NCBI GenBank assembly: GCA_035578155.1
Contig: JAPWDM010000003.1
Location: 64,596,142 to 64,660,141, forward strand
Length of the DNA stretch: 64,000 bases
Direction of reading: 5' to 3'
Source: Brachynemurus nebulosus
Taxonomy: Eukaryota > Arthropoda > Insecta > Neuroptera > Myrmeleontidae
The stretch's first letter is position 1. Every line of letters starts with the position of its first letter. The position numbers and the translations under genes were made by a program. The notes beneath the pieces were generated by a model. That model did not search any database. It was not told the origin of the DNA and was given only the letters and a program-made list of their open reading frames with translations. Positions 47,291 to 59,777 of the stretch are shown one piece after another.

Positions 47291-50019
47291 GTGAAGAATG
47301 TTTGTCAGGCAACTCAAATAAAACTATTTTATATAGATTGCTCCTTAAACAAAAAGTGGCTTGTCAAAATGTCTTGCCAGTATTAAATATTTCATTGAAA
47401 AACTTTAAAATTTGATTTTGGATAACTTTTACGAGAGTCAGTTGAGTAGCGGACACCAATTGGGTAACGGGTTTCTGATTATTTTTCGATAAAAAAACAT
47501 TCTCTCTTCAGACTTCAATAGCTATATTGTACACTGGGAACCTAAACTTTTGAGTCTGAGGAACACCTCCTGATCTACTTAGATGTCTTCACATCAATTG
47601 GCGTGCCCCTCTGTCTATCTGTGCTACAGCTCTTTTCTCAAAATACTGGTGCTCTCTTCGCCACTTTTTATCCTACGAGATAATTGCGAGTATGACTTTG
47701 ACTCATCGCATACTTTCAAAAACAATGTATAAACCAAGTATGTAGTAGCCAAATGAAACTATCGCAAGTACGTAGTGAAGCTCCAACATAGTTAACACAA
47801 AGTTACACGATTCACAATTCTAACGTAGAACGAAACAACTCGCAACTCTTGCCATTCGCTCTTCCCCCCTTCCGACCTCGTCGTTACCACGTCCCTGGCA
47901 CTATGTGAACAGTTGAAAGAGAGTAACAGTCGTTACCAACCAATCTCTTGGAATTATTAATTAATTCCCCAAATCACTGGTGAACAAGAATGAATTACAT
48001 TCAAACTATGTGTATATGTTTGTGTTTGTGTATTTGTGTGTGTTATGTACATGTATGCATGCAGCTAATGTAAAGAAGAATGTGTTATTTGTATCCCTAA
48101 AGACATTTAGAAAATGACAAGTTAATGAAACCAACCAAATAAACCAGGCGGCGTTGCTATCAGTCTGTGCTTTTTTTTTTAAATGAAACTTTTTTTTTAA
48201 TTGGGAAAAGTTCGGGGGTACATTTAGGGTCGCGTCGAGGAGGATGTAAACGGTGCAATTGCACAAAATTTGTCTTGTTTTGAGTTCGAAGATCACAATT
48301 TTCTTACTCAAATACTTACCGAAATTTTGTTACTATTCTATAAACATTAACTTACCATTGTCTTTAGACGATTACCACTGTATGGCGGTTCAGTACGGAT
48401 CAGCCATTTGTTTAAGAATCCCCCCAAGTCCCCTACATCTTACTACATGAATTATTTATCATTTTCTTGTACCAAATTTGTTTCAAGACCTCGCAAGTCC
48501 ACATTTTGATAAGTGGTTCTGGAGTTATTGTCATTTTTTAATTATTGGAAAAATTGAAAAATTGAAAAATTTTGGTTTTTTCTCGATTTTCTATGAACCT
48601 TGTTTATGAAAATCAATGAAATCTAGAGAAAAGGTCCTGATTTTGGTAAGCGCAATTTTTTTTTCATAATTCACATGACATATGTTGATTTATTGTTAGA
48701 AAAATTTTGACCATTTTGCGTTTTTTTTTTTTTTATCAGAACTGAAAATTTTTGAAATTTTGTAGCGAGCTAGGAATCATTGTATACTTTCAAACTGCAG
48801 TCGATTTTTTCAAAATAGTGGGTAAGGGAGACTTGTAAATGAACTCCTCCCGCAACTAGAAGAAACGGAGCGCAAAATTTCGAAAAATTTTATAAAATAA
48901 ACAATTTTGCTTAAAATTCCAAACCGGGTCTCGTCTTTTTGATCAGGCCGGCTCGGTTTTCATTAAATTTTACCACGAAAGATTTCAAAACTCCTCGAAA
49001 TCGTTAACTATAGATGTCTTGTGAAATTAATGTTTTTCTATATCACATTTTTCAACCTAAAAGTTTGCTCTGATTGAAGAATGCGTATACTTAAATAAAA
49101 ATCCTTACTAAATTTTTCCTTTAATAAAGATCTTTATATGTAAACAAAACGTCCAATAAACATATCAACCACGAAAGGAAAACCACAAAGAGATACTATG
49201 ATAATAATTATTTCAAAGGAATGCTATGTTGTCGGGAAAACCAAAGGACTATTATTATTATTAAGGATCAAGTATTACCTAAATTAAATTAAAATTTAAT
49301 TGTTCAAATAGTTTCTGACTGTTGTTTCGTCCTGAAAATTTTATTTCGTTGTAAAATACAATTTTCCTACAGGAAAATTAATTAAATATCCTTAAATATC
49401 CCTGTAAATGAATTTATGTCATTCAAAATATCTTTAGTTAAAGTGGAATATTGTTAATTATTAATTAATATTTAATACTTAAAAACAAAATAGTTTCATT
49501 GATACTTGAATATCCGGCACGAAGGACCATGAACTCGTTCATCTCCCCGTTTAATATTTTTATAACATTATTATCTTTTATGTGCCAGTGGTTTTTTTTT
49601 TTTTTTTTTTTTTTTGAGTAATATTTCAAAAAGTTTAATTTGTTCAACATTTTAAAATTTGAGATAATATAATGAACATATATTAAAATATGGGATTTAT
49701 ATTGCGAGATAGGCAACTAGCCAGTCCTGTTATTATCGTAGTCATCCGTACACACTCGTAAATATTCGTATATGCTATTTGGAAAACCCTTTAAGCAATT
49801 CAGTTGCAATTTTATGTATATATGTTTACCATACAGGGTATCTGGATTTTTTGACGAGTTACAAAATAATGTATGGTTGGAGTCACATAACATGACAGTG
49901 TTAGGTGACACCATTTTCTTGGATTCATCACGAAACCACGAAAAAACTGATTACGTAATTCCAAATAATTGAAAACAGTTTTGGTTTTCATAGTAACAAG
50001 AAAAAAAGCAAGGAGTCCA
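47291..50019. other. Region without a gene
   Basis: AT-rich. T25 tract near 49590-49615. Frames of 60-100 codons (for example 48006-48311, 49465-49716) show no domain and overlap low-complexity tracts. Nothing called. Confidence 0.45.
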
Positions 50020-50880
50020 TCTCATGAACCCAGCGATTTATAATATTACTCTGATTGTAATGAAAATTATATGGTACCACATGTATGACCTTGGCCATTT
50101 CGCTCAAAATTTGAGCGCAATGGAACGAGTAGTAAGTATATGCAAGATATTGACCATAGACCAATGAACACTATTATATTATATTACTAGACAAAGCGTA
50201 AAGCCAGTTTGTAGGCATTTTTCTTGAAGCAGGTAACAGGGTAAAACGGGTGAAATTTAAGGAATAATGTCAATTTTTGAGCAAATGCGACTATAATTAT
50301 TGTAGGACACAATTTGTATACGTACGTATTTTGAAAATAAAGCGAATTCCACTTTCTCTCTTTCAAAATTATGCAGTTTCCTCTCAAAAAAACAAAATTT
50401 TACCATTAATATTATATTTTGACAATAATTATTTGAAAACGTTACTACGGATACAATCGATTATTGCTTTGATTATTATATTATAGAATACAGTCCGGTC
50501 GTAGCTTGGTCGTATCTGGCTGCCTCAATTATACATTTATATAATTAGTCTATATAATATAATGTACAATATGTTCATTGGTCTGTGATATTGACATTTA
50601 ATGAATTTCACGGTAGCACCGTGACTACCTTTATTCCGATTGCGATGAAATTCATAGGTTAACCATTTAGAGACAAATCTGCATAATTTCTTGTTTGAAT
50701 AATTCCGAATTTCTACAAATTGGTGGGATTGTTTTCTGAACACACAAACGGACAGACAGACACAAAACCCATATTATTCAGGATGTTTTAAAACGTAAAA
50801 TGCGTCTGAAAATTTTCATTTTGGTGGAACTATCTTGGTAGTTTTGGACGCAAAATCTACAAAAATTAACTTTTCATACG
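50020..50880 (+). mobile_element. Dispersed repeat, family D, copy 3, interrupted
   Basis: TATTGACATTTAATG, CGGTAGCACCGTGACTACC, ATTCCGATTGCGATGAAATT and AACGGACAGACAGACAC match the other two copies in order. A family E element is inserted at 50155-50586, with GATATTGAC duplicated. Confidence 0.6.
50155..50586. mobile_element. MULE-like element, family E, copy 2
   Basis: Ends CATAGACCAATGAACA and TGTTCATTGGTCTGT, with the perfect 9-bp duplication GATATTGAC (50146-50154 and 50587-50595). The subterminal AT-rich block TATTATATTATA is mirrored on the right. Compared with the copy at 24.03 kb it lacks the extra middle segment and the microsatellite. 432 bp, no coding sequence. Confidence 0.85.
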
Positions 50881-51439
50881 AAATAACACAAAAATTTATG
50901 TGTATATTTCATCTTACTTGTACGCATTAATACTTTAAATATTCTTTTCTCTTTCTTACACATTGTTTCCATATCGGGTAGTAACGCACTGACATGGGGT
51001 ATATATGAAATGAGTGGAAATGCCTGTTATTTTCATATCAGTTCAAATTTCTCTACAGGAGCTGATCTCGGGGAAGAGTGCATGAAGCTAATTAGAGAGA
51101 GAATATCTCTTTAACATTTATGTGTATGTGTATATATGGTGGAAATACGTGGAAACTTCTGTGTAACCACTCTTTGGTATTTAGTTCAATTTTATGGGAT
51201 AAAAAAATTTGAATGTGTATTAATAGTATAATATGTAAATGCTAATATGAGAACAACATCGCATCGGCCAGAAGTGGAGAGGTGGAGTTATATAAAAGAG
51301 AGTACTTTCACTAATTCGAGCTTTTATTTGAATCAGATAATATATTTTGTAGCTATATACACGGGATGTACAGTCTGTCAGTAAAATATATTGTTCTTTT
51401 GAAAATCGACCAAAAAATTGCTTTATTTTTATTTTTATA
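50881..51439. other. Region without a gene
   Basis: AT-rich; nothing recognisable. Confidence 0.5.
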
Positions 51440-52250
51440 CTAGCTGTATAAACTCAGTGAGACGTATATAAGTGTAATCATTATACAGAACTTGCATAGA
51501 ACAATAATTTTTGTGTAATACATGCACATGCTCAAAATGGTTTTCCTATTTTCCCGTGGGAAAGAGACATTTTCCCGGAGTAAAAAGTATCTTAAATGTT
51601 GACCAAGTAATAAGTGATCACCACACAAAATTTCATTAAAATCCGTCCAATAGTTTTTGCGTCATGTGTGCACATGCTCAGAGTGGTTTTTCTATTTTCC
51701 CGTAGAAATGAGACATTTTCTCGGAGTAAAAGATGCCTTAGATCTTGCCCCAGGTAATAAGTCATCACCACAGCAAATTTCATTAAAATCCGTCCAATAG
51801 TTTTTGCGTCATGTGTGCACATGCTCAGAATGGTTTTTCTATTTTCCCGTGGAAATGAGACATTTTCGCGGAGTAAAAGATACCTTAGATATTGCCCCAG
51901 GTAATAAGCCCTCACCACACCAAATTTCATTAAAATGCGTCCAATAGTTTTTGCGTAATGTGTGCACATGCTCAGAATTGTTTTTCCATTTTCCCGTGGG
52001 AATGAGACATTTTCCCGGAATAAAAAGTATCCTAGATGTTGACCCAAGAAATAAGTTATTATCACATCAAATTTCATTAAAATCCGTCCAATAATTTTTG
52101 TGCAATGTGTGAACAGACAGACAGACAAAAATTTTAAAAATCGCTGTTTTGATATCATACATCGATAACTATTTACAGTACTAGTACAATTTTCAAAAAA
52201 ATATTCCATGTACAGAAATGGTCTCGTTACAGTTTTATTCTATGTATAGA
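51440..52250 (-). mobile_element. Non-autonomous Helitron, copy 2 (four internal units)
   Basis: On the - strand it starts TCTATACATAGAATAAAACT and ends CAGCTAG, again between host A and T. Four internal units begin near 51527, 51673, 51820 and 51967 (spacings 146, 147 and 147). The tract GAACAGACAGACAGAC follows. Because 147 is divisible by three, the - strand has a 205-codon open frame of four similar blocks (each with LRENVSFPREN and KTIGRILMKF); this is repeat DNA and not a gene. Confidence 0.85.
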
Positions 52251-53625
52251 TTATAGTACCAAACTTGTTTTATTGAAATTACAAAAATTGCCAAGTTATA
52301 GGGCAGTTAGGGTCTGACTTTATCCCCGCAAAAGCAGCTGTTACAGAGTAGACCACGTGACATAAATGGAGGAGTATGAGATAAAAGGATTATTCTGCGG
52401 TCCAGGAATGGCCGATTAATTGTAAGGTCAATTATTTTGTTTATTAGGTAACTTGCAAAGTTGAAAATTGAAAATTTATGAACGAAAATTTTAAACACGT
52501 TTTCTTCGAAACTACGTTTTTCAAGTCGGTGTGGACAGATAGATTTGGGAGGTGTAAAATCGAATCCCATCCTAAATTGAAGAAGTTTTTGTTGAATAGA
52601 TTTCAGTCTTATATCTGGGTTTTGAATCGTATGTCGCTCTATCAATCCTTATTTCCTACAGACCTGTACGCCAAATAGAGAACAGAGATAAAATCGCTCT
52701 TTTTGAGGACTCCATTCATAAAAAATTTTAATTGCAATCGACACTGGATTAAAAAGATCAAAATTTATCTAACCACATTACTTTTGTTACGTCCCGTACT
52801 TGTATTCATTATATCAGTTTGTAGTTAAATATTTACAAAATATTTAAAATATCTAAATAAATACAAAGATAAGTCCACTAATTGTATTTTTGTGACTAAA
52901 AAAACGCAGATAAAATTAAAATTTACGTATAAATTACCGAATTTTTAAATATTTTTTGAGGGAAAATCTTCAAGCTCCCCACAATGATTTTGTTATAAAT
53001 ACAAGAACCTATTACAAATTTCATTTCAAATGTTTTCATAGATTGTAAAATTTAATATTTAAAATGTCGAATTGTCAAAAACAAAACATGAGAAGAAACG
53101 AAAATTTTAGAAAATTTATTTTGCTTATATTAGCATTTATCCAGACGTGTTTACAAAGCATGTTATGTGGAAAATTACAATACTCTAAAGAAATTATTCG
53201 TTCTTAGTTTTACTGAAAATTAAATCGTTAATTCCATAGTTGATCATTCTAGAAGATTCAATGTTCATTCGAATCAAAGTTGTAACCGCTTTACATATCG
53301 ATGAAGAAATTCCAACTAGAAAATTCTATTTATAAAAATTTTTATCACTTAACTATCCGATAATTTACTGATTTTACTGTATTTCTATTCCTTGAAACGT
53401 AGATATATGAATGTATTTAACAGTTGGACACCTTTTAGTGTAAAAAGACTGACCAACACTGGACACCGGACAGACACCAAACATCTTTTGTGCACAATTC
53501 AGCACTTTCCATAATTTTGAACACATATTTTGCCAACACGCCATATCTAACAAAACATATTGATAATAGTGGAGCACAGAGAGCTATGATACAAATAAAC
53601 TATTTTGCATATTTCTCTTATACAC
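52251..53625. other. Region without a gene
   Basis: AT-rich. Overlapping frames on both strands at 52307-52678 (112 and 66 codons) have no recognisable domain. Nothing called. Confidence 0.4.
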
Positions 53626-53639
53626 TGAAACATTTTTTT

Positions 53640-54360
53640 ATGTGAAGGATACATCCCACCCAAAATAGATGTCCTTTTTTGTGCGATTTTTTTATACGAT
53701 TTTTTTATGCAGTTTTTTAAAAAAATGGTCATTAAAATGCATAATGTGAATCAAAATCAAGAGAAAGTAAGAAACTTAAACATTAACTATAATAACTTTC
53801 TTTGATAAAAACACTATTTAATGGTTTTTAAGCATTTAATCAGTACACTGCATACGAATATAAGTTATAGTATCATTTAGTTTTTTTTATAGATATGTTT
53901 TTTTCACAATTTTCATATTGTTATAAAAATGAAATAAAATTAAATGAAAGAAGCAAATTCTAAAAAAATGGTGAGGTTTTGAGCGTTTTGAGTTAAGTAT
54001 TTTCGATGAAATTTTTTTATGCGGTCCCGATCCATCGCATAAAAGAAGTTTGTTTTTCTACAATCTGGACCGAACCAAATTTTTATAGCTATTTATGATA
54101 TTTTTGAATATATTTTTTTTTGTGCGATTATTTTTATGCGGTCCCTATCCATCGCGTAAAAAAAGGTTTACCGGTATTTTTAAAAGTTTCATAGAAAATA
54201 CCTAATTCGAAACTCCACGATGTCACTAGAAATTGGTTTTCTAAACAAGATAAAAAGACTTGCTTCCACTTAAGATCATTTTTAAACATTTTATGTCATT
54301 TTCATAATATTGTAAAATTTACAATACATACATATGTAATGAAATTGAATGATGCAACAT
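53640..54360. mobile_element. Two degraded family B MITE copies in opposite orientation
   Basis: 53640-54175 has the full family B body (GCGATTTTTTTATGCGGT-like blocks, AAACTTAAACATTAACTATA, TTTTATAGCTATTTATGATA). Its left end is decayed and its right end is GGTTTACCGG. From 54180 a second, partial copy runs the other way (AAGTTTCATAGAAAATACC... to ATGAAATTGAATGATGCAA). The pair suggests one insertion into or beside the other. Confidence 0.6.
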
Positions 54361-56132
54361 ATAGAGACGGGAAACGGGAGTGATTTTCTGAACCCGTTTT
54401 CGCCCACTCCCGATTAGGCTACCTCCGGTTTTAAACTGGTCCTAAAAACTAGTCCCGTTCCGAACGGGATCCGTTTTATTATTTTGGGTCTCGCTAACGA
54501 AATGTTTCTCCATTCAGAGACAGCCAGTTCTGACACATAAGACGTGCGTTCAAATTGTTATTTCAAAGTGAACAAAATTTCAGAAACAAAATCGCATAAA
54601 AGTAGACTTCAGTGTACATATATAATGTACATATACATCCTATAGATGTATATGATATGTGTAATGATATTCACATGTCGGATACAGACATCTGATTGTT
54701 CATGAGATGGGTTTCAACTGTACCTAACATGTACCATGCATATAATGCCATAGTAAATATATAATATCTATACCTATGTGCAATTCAAAATGGTATTGAA
54801 TAAATAGATAATATGTGAATTAGTAAATAAGGACAATTATATTGTACATTGCCGGCAGGATAATTTGTTTAAGTATACAGAGAGGATAATCACCTACCTA
54901 TGATGTTGTCATTGGATATCTCCTGAAGGATAAATATGAATTTAATAATTAAATGGCAAAATATTATTCCAATTTACCTGAAGAGACATGTAATAAGCCA
55001 GTACCTTAAAAATTGGGTCCCCACAGAAATTTTACGGTAACAAATCTGTAATGATTACGGACCCGTGTATATTATCTATCGCACTAACTACAAAATCAGC
55101 GCCGTGTATATTGCAGCATTACTTTTTTTGAAAGTGCGATGTAAAAGCATGAATACACACACACACGAAATGAATGGTAGCAGAGCGTACTGTACCCAAT
55201 TATGTAATTTGTGAGATAAATTTTATTACGTTTCTGATTGTGGCCGTCATAAACATATTACATCCTCATGCGTACATAAGCGAACAAGGGAGGGGATGGA
55301 AAGAAGTGGGGGGAGGGGCGACGGGGGAACGAATGATATCCAGTAGTAGTAGTAGTGGCAGTAATTAAACAATCATAACAAACGGTTTATCTAACGTTAC
55401 ATTTTGCGTAATCAGAATAATTTATATTATCGTTAATTACAAAATATGGATATTGCATGCATAGAGTAAAAAGTATACTACCGTGTACAAAATTTGGACC
55501 GAGTTTTCTAATGATGGAAATTTGATTTAAATAGGCGATATCCCCAGCGCTTCTACTATGTTGATCTAATGAAACCAACTTCAAAGCAGTTTTATTTTGC
55601 ATTTCAAAGATCGGTGTCCGAATGGTTTTTGTGCTGTAGTGTCGGCCGTATTTCATTAAAATGAAAACAGATTGAACTGAAATGGTATACATAATCCAGA
55701 ATAAACAGCCGCGTGGTCAGATCAAAGTATATTTATGTATACACAGATATCCAGATATTGTATCGTTTGATTGGTCTAAATAAGTTTTGATGAAAGGGAA
55801 TGCTTTATGACATAACCATCATTCATCTTCATAATTATCTCGAAGATTAATTATCCAATCCGAACGAGTAAAGTGTTGTTTTGAAAAGAAGGATTTCTAA
55901 ACTTGGAACTTCTAAACTGTAAGCTTGGAATTTCTAACCTGTAAATTTGGAAAAGTTCGCGTAAAGAGCAGAGAATTTCGTCAGAAATTCTAGACCTCAA
56001 CCTAAAAGTAACGCACAGTACCATCGAATCCATTCGGCATATCGCGTGTTCTCTGTCTCAACCTCGTATATCAAAAACTACATGTTTTAGGACACAAAAA
56101 CATATTAAATACTGTATTTATATATATACTTA

Positions 56133-56137
<5 letters not shown>
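54361..56137. other. Region without a gene
   Basis: 54361-54490 has repeated GGGAACGGG/CCCGTTC words like those at 61.02-61.28 kb, perhaps remains of one hAT family. The rest is AT-rich; frames of 60-101 codons here show no domain. Confidence 0.4.

Positions 56138-56212
<75 letters not shown>
56138..56212. repeat. TA microsatellite
   Basis: About 37 TA units. Confidence 0.9.
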
Positions 56213-56214
<2 letters not shown>

Positions 56215-56417
56215 AATCTTAAGCTCATAGTGATGAAAACACGGATTTAAAATATTTTTTTTTTTGTGTCCAAAAATTGGGAGTTTTCAGATACGAGGTT
56301 GAGATAGAGTACGCGCGATATCCAATATCGCGGTGAGGATCCAAAATTATGCCAAGGTTTACAACTATTAAATAAAAAAGCATTTTCAAGCAACGAATTT
56401 CGATAGGTTTGGAGGTA

Positions 56418-56904
56418 CGGGTAAACCTTTTTTTATACGGTGGATAAGGACCGCATAAAAAAATATATTCAAAAATATCATAAATAGCTATAAAAAGTTT
56501 AGTTCGGTCCAGATTGTAGAAAAAACTTTTTTTATGCGGTGGATCGGGACCGCATAAAAAAAGGTTCATCGTAAATACATAATTTAAAACGCTCAAAACC
56601 TTACGATTTCCTTAGAAATTACTTATCTAAACAAGATAAAGCATTAATTTACACGTGGGAACATTTTATTTAATTTTTATAATATGATGAAAATTGTGAA
56701 AAATACATTTCTAAAAAAACTAAATGATGCAATAACTTATATTCTTATGCAATCTATTCTTATGCAAAAACCATTAATAAATATTTATATCAAAGAAAGG
56801 TATTATAGTTAACATTTAAGTTTCTTACTTTCTCTTGATTTTGATTCACATTATGTATTTTAATGACCATTTTTTTAAAAACCGCATAAAAAACGGTTTA
56901 GCTG
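56418..56904. mobile_element. TA-target MITE, family B, copy 6
   Basis: Ends CGGGTAAACC (first bases changed from CAGCT) and GGTTTAGCTG, with TA at 56416-56417 and 56905-56906. GGTGGATAAGGACCGCATAA and GGTGGATCGGGACCGCATAA are both present. 487 bp. Confidence 0.8.
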
Positions 56905-56906
56905 TA

Positions 56907-57400
56907 CTATTATTCTTGTTAAATTATTTTTTTCAAAATAAACTCTATTAGTCTTATGGAATATTTATTTCAATTTGCATTATATATTTCATTCTGAGTG
57001 CATTTTCGTGAAATATTGATACTTTTTTTCTCACTATAATATTTAAATAAATAAAAATAATTAATTTATTAGCGTATCGTTTCGTATGTGTATGGAAATA
57101 ATAAATCGTGTTTGCGCAACGAAAAAAGATAAAAATAACCCCGCATAGACAGACACTGTAGTAAATAATTTCTGTCGACAAATTAACTAAAATTTCCATT
57201 TCCTTTTCTATATAGCAAGCAGTGTCCAATATTTATATGTCTAGATGCATGCGCCTTTGTGTTACATAGACACAAAAAGGATTTGTACAGAGTGTTAACT
57301 GTAAATATGTATCAACACATTGAATTATGAAAACAATTCCCCATTGAGATACTATATTTCTTTTTTCAATTATAACGATAACGATTTAACGATAACGATA
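56907..57400. other. Region without a gene
   Basis: AT-rich; a small AACGATAACGATTTAACGAT direct repeat lies at 57374-57400. Nothing else. Confidence 0.45.
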
Positions 57401-57410
57401 TAATAGTATA

Positions 57411-57530
57411 TTGTGCAATAAGTGCGGGAAATTGTCGATTGCCAACGAAAGCGAAGTTGAGCGCACGAACGTAGTGAGTGGGCTCATTCGCTTGAGTGGG
57501 GCAATCGATAATCCCGCACGAGTTGCACAT
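57411..57530. repeat. Inverted repeat around a CGAACG-rich core
   Basis: TGTGCAATAAGTGCGGGAAA then TTGTCGATTGCC faces GGCAATCGATAATCCCGC then ACGAGTTGCACA. The core holds AACGAAAGCGAAGTTGAGCG and GAACGTAGTGAGTGGGC. Likely part of a dispersed insect repeat. Confidence 0.65.
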
Positions 57531-57764
57531 ACTATTTTTTATTACGAACTTCACATACTTTTTTCTATTATTATCACTATTTTTGACATTTTTATTACTT
57601 TTTAAAATAATATTTTTAAGTGTTCGTCTTTTTTTCTGAATTAATTATCGTTTAAATTACTTTGTTGGTGGTTTCTATAGAAATAATTATGAAATATTTA
57701 TTAAATGAAAAATTAAGAGGCGGCTTTGCGTGTTTTGATTAAATTTTGCGTGTTTTTTTGTCAA

Positions 57765-58217
57765 CTAGCCGTACCCGTGACGTTGTTCACGCGAAACGTT
57801 GAGTAGTTTCTTTTTCCAATTTGTAGTTTCTTGCAACACAAAATGCATTAAATTGCCTCGAAATTGACAATTGTGTATTTATTATAATTTTCGGTACACA
57901 ATTAGCAACATTTTTTTTTATTTAAAATTCAGAATAATTTCCAAACTACAAAATTTATTTACAATTTTTGTTACTATAGTTATGAAATTTTTTATGAAAT
58001 ATGTAAATTGGCTAATGTGTGTAGATGCTTAAAATAGCTTTTCCATTTTCCCGTGGGAATGAGACATTTTCCCGGAATAAAAAGTATCTTAGATGTTGAC
58101 CCAGGTAATAAGTGATCATCACACCAAATTTCACTAAAATCCGTCCAATAGTTTTTACGTAATGCGTGAACAGACAGACAGACAGAGACAGATTTACAGT
58201 TTTATTATATGTATAGA
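57765..58217 (-). mobile_element. Non-autonomous Helitron, copy 3 (one internal unit)
   Basis: On the - strand it starts TCTATACATATAATAAAACT and ends GTACGGCTAG, between host A and T. A clean 3' hairpin CGTGA-ACAACG-TCACG lies before the end. There is one copy of the roughly 147-bp unit (ATTTTCCCGTGGGAATGAGA...), then GAACAGACAGACAGACAG. It is the shortest of the three related copies. Confidence 0.85.
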
Positions 58218-59169
58218 TTTGCGTTTGGAAAATTACTTTCCACATGCAAAAAAGTATGCGGGAAGAGTACGGTGGGCAAACAGCTATTTTGCGTACAGAA
58301 ATGTGTGCGCCAAGTTAGTACTTCTCCCGCATGAGTAATAAAAAATCAATTTTTGGTCTATATCAAGTAAATATCTACTAAATTCAATAATTGAATTGCT
58401 GGATTTCAAACGAGCTGCTTTGCTGGGCACTGGTCTGGCTCTTCTGTGATGTTGGCTGTATATTATGTATGTTACAGGTCTGAGTCTGTCTACCGTTAGT
58501 GGTGGCAATCGGGTGCTCACGTGACAAATGCGACTTTCTCATTGGTTAACGGTCAAATATAGCAGAGAAACAAGCATTAGCAAGTATTCTTGACGTTTGT
58601 GATGGTATTTTCCCTCGCTACAGCTACCACGACGATGCGAGCATTACAGTGAACACTCGATATAAATTTCTATAAGCGCCATAATATTTGTATGCACATA
58701 ATTTTTACTTTTAAAAACATTGTACTGTTATTTTTAGGTAATAAAAATGACGTTACAATGACATTATAAATTCAACAGAAGTACTTAATAGACATTGTGT
58801 CTAGTACTCTATAGTACGTCCTACTAGCGGAATAGTAATAGTGACTACATATAGTGGTCGCTTTTAGAATATTACGACCGACTAACGAACCAACTACTCC
58901 CGCCACTGGTCATATGAGTATGGATGGATGGACGACTGAGGCACCCCATAGGGCTACTGTATGCGTTACAAATAGTGCTGGAACCCCAACACAAGTGGGG
59001 GGGAGGGATAATTCGACGCAACCAGAAAGCACACTCATCATTCTAAATGTGACTGCAGTGGAGCATGCATGCATGTTTTGTTTAGTGCGTTGCAAATTAT
59101 TGGCTCGGATTATTTATAATATTGTCGAAAAAATATTTGTCATTCTTTGGAAAAGTCCAAAGTTCACTA
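58218..59169. other. Region with no certain gene
   Basis: 58560-59100 is somewhat GC-richer and matches no repeat. A 113-codon + strand frame (58854-59195) includes GHMSMDGWTTEAPHRATVC, but its end runs into transposon sequence and I recognise no domain. No gene is called. Confidence 0.3.
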
Positions 59170-59643
59170 CAGGGGCGGATCCAGCATTCAATTAGCAGGG
59201 GGTCATTTTTTTAAAGTGTTTGACCTTTCATTTAGGTACAGTTTTTAAAGACACTGATAAGCTAATAAGCTTAATGACGTCATTAAGTTAAAAATAATTT
59301 TTCTCAAGTTTATTGAAGTGATTTAAATTAAGGCAACGGGTTGAATTACGGTAATTTGAGTATGAAATTTTTATTCCTGGTATCTAAATAACGAAACTCC
59401 TTTCAAAAATATGACTGATTCGCTAGAATTCTATTTTCTAGTAGTCCCTGCGTGTCTAATTTTGGTAAAAAGGAAAATAAGATCCTCGAAAGCGATCCAC
59501 CATCATTTGTTTCCAATTTTACCCTTCTATCATTTCATTTACAGTTTTTAAAGCATCGAAAAATTTTAGTGAACTTGATGAGGTCATAGAAGGGTAAGGA
59601 AGGGATTATGATCCTCATGACCACCCCCATGTATCCGCGCTTC
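59170..59643. mobile_element. Degraded hAT MITE of the CAGGGGCG family
   Basis: Starts CAGGGGCGGATCCAGC and ends TGTATCCGCGCTTC, matching the ends and inner blocks (GGGGGTCA...TGACC...CCCC) of the 237-bp hAT at 47.03 kb. The flanks AGTTCACT and AGTCCATT agree at six of eight bases, so the duplication is old. Confidence 0.6.
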
Positions 59644-59707
59644 AGTCCATTCTTTTCTAAAATGAAATTTCAAAAGTTTTTGGTTCCATGTAATTTATTA
59701 TACTAAG

Positions 59708-59777
59708 AAATCGGTAGCCTAGTGGTAAGGTGCTTGACTAATAATCAGCGATCTTGAGTTCGATTCCCAGCCGTTCC
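59708..59777 (+). pseudogene. tRNA-Ile(AAT)-like sequence
   Basis: Box A (TAGCCTAGTGGTAAGG) and box B (GAGTTCGATTCCC) are well kept at the right spacing. The anticodon loop CTAATAA would give anticodon AAT, with a four-pair stem TTGA/TCAG. The acceptor stem pairs at only about four of seven positions and the T-stem at four of five. Best read as a tRNA pseudogene or the head of a SINE. Confidence 0.5.

Noticed and set aside
51592..52209. 205-codon open frame as a gene
   Set aside because: It is the reverse strand of four Helitron repeat units; the frame is open because the unit length is a multiple of three.
58854..59195. 113-codon + strand frame
   Set aside because: Its last third runs into a hAT MITE, no domain is recognisable, and no promoter or splice structure is visible.
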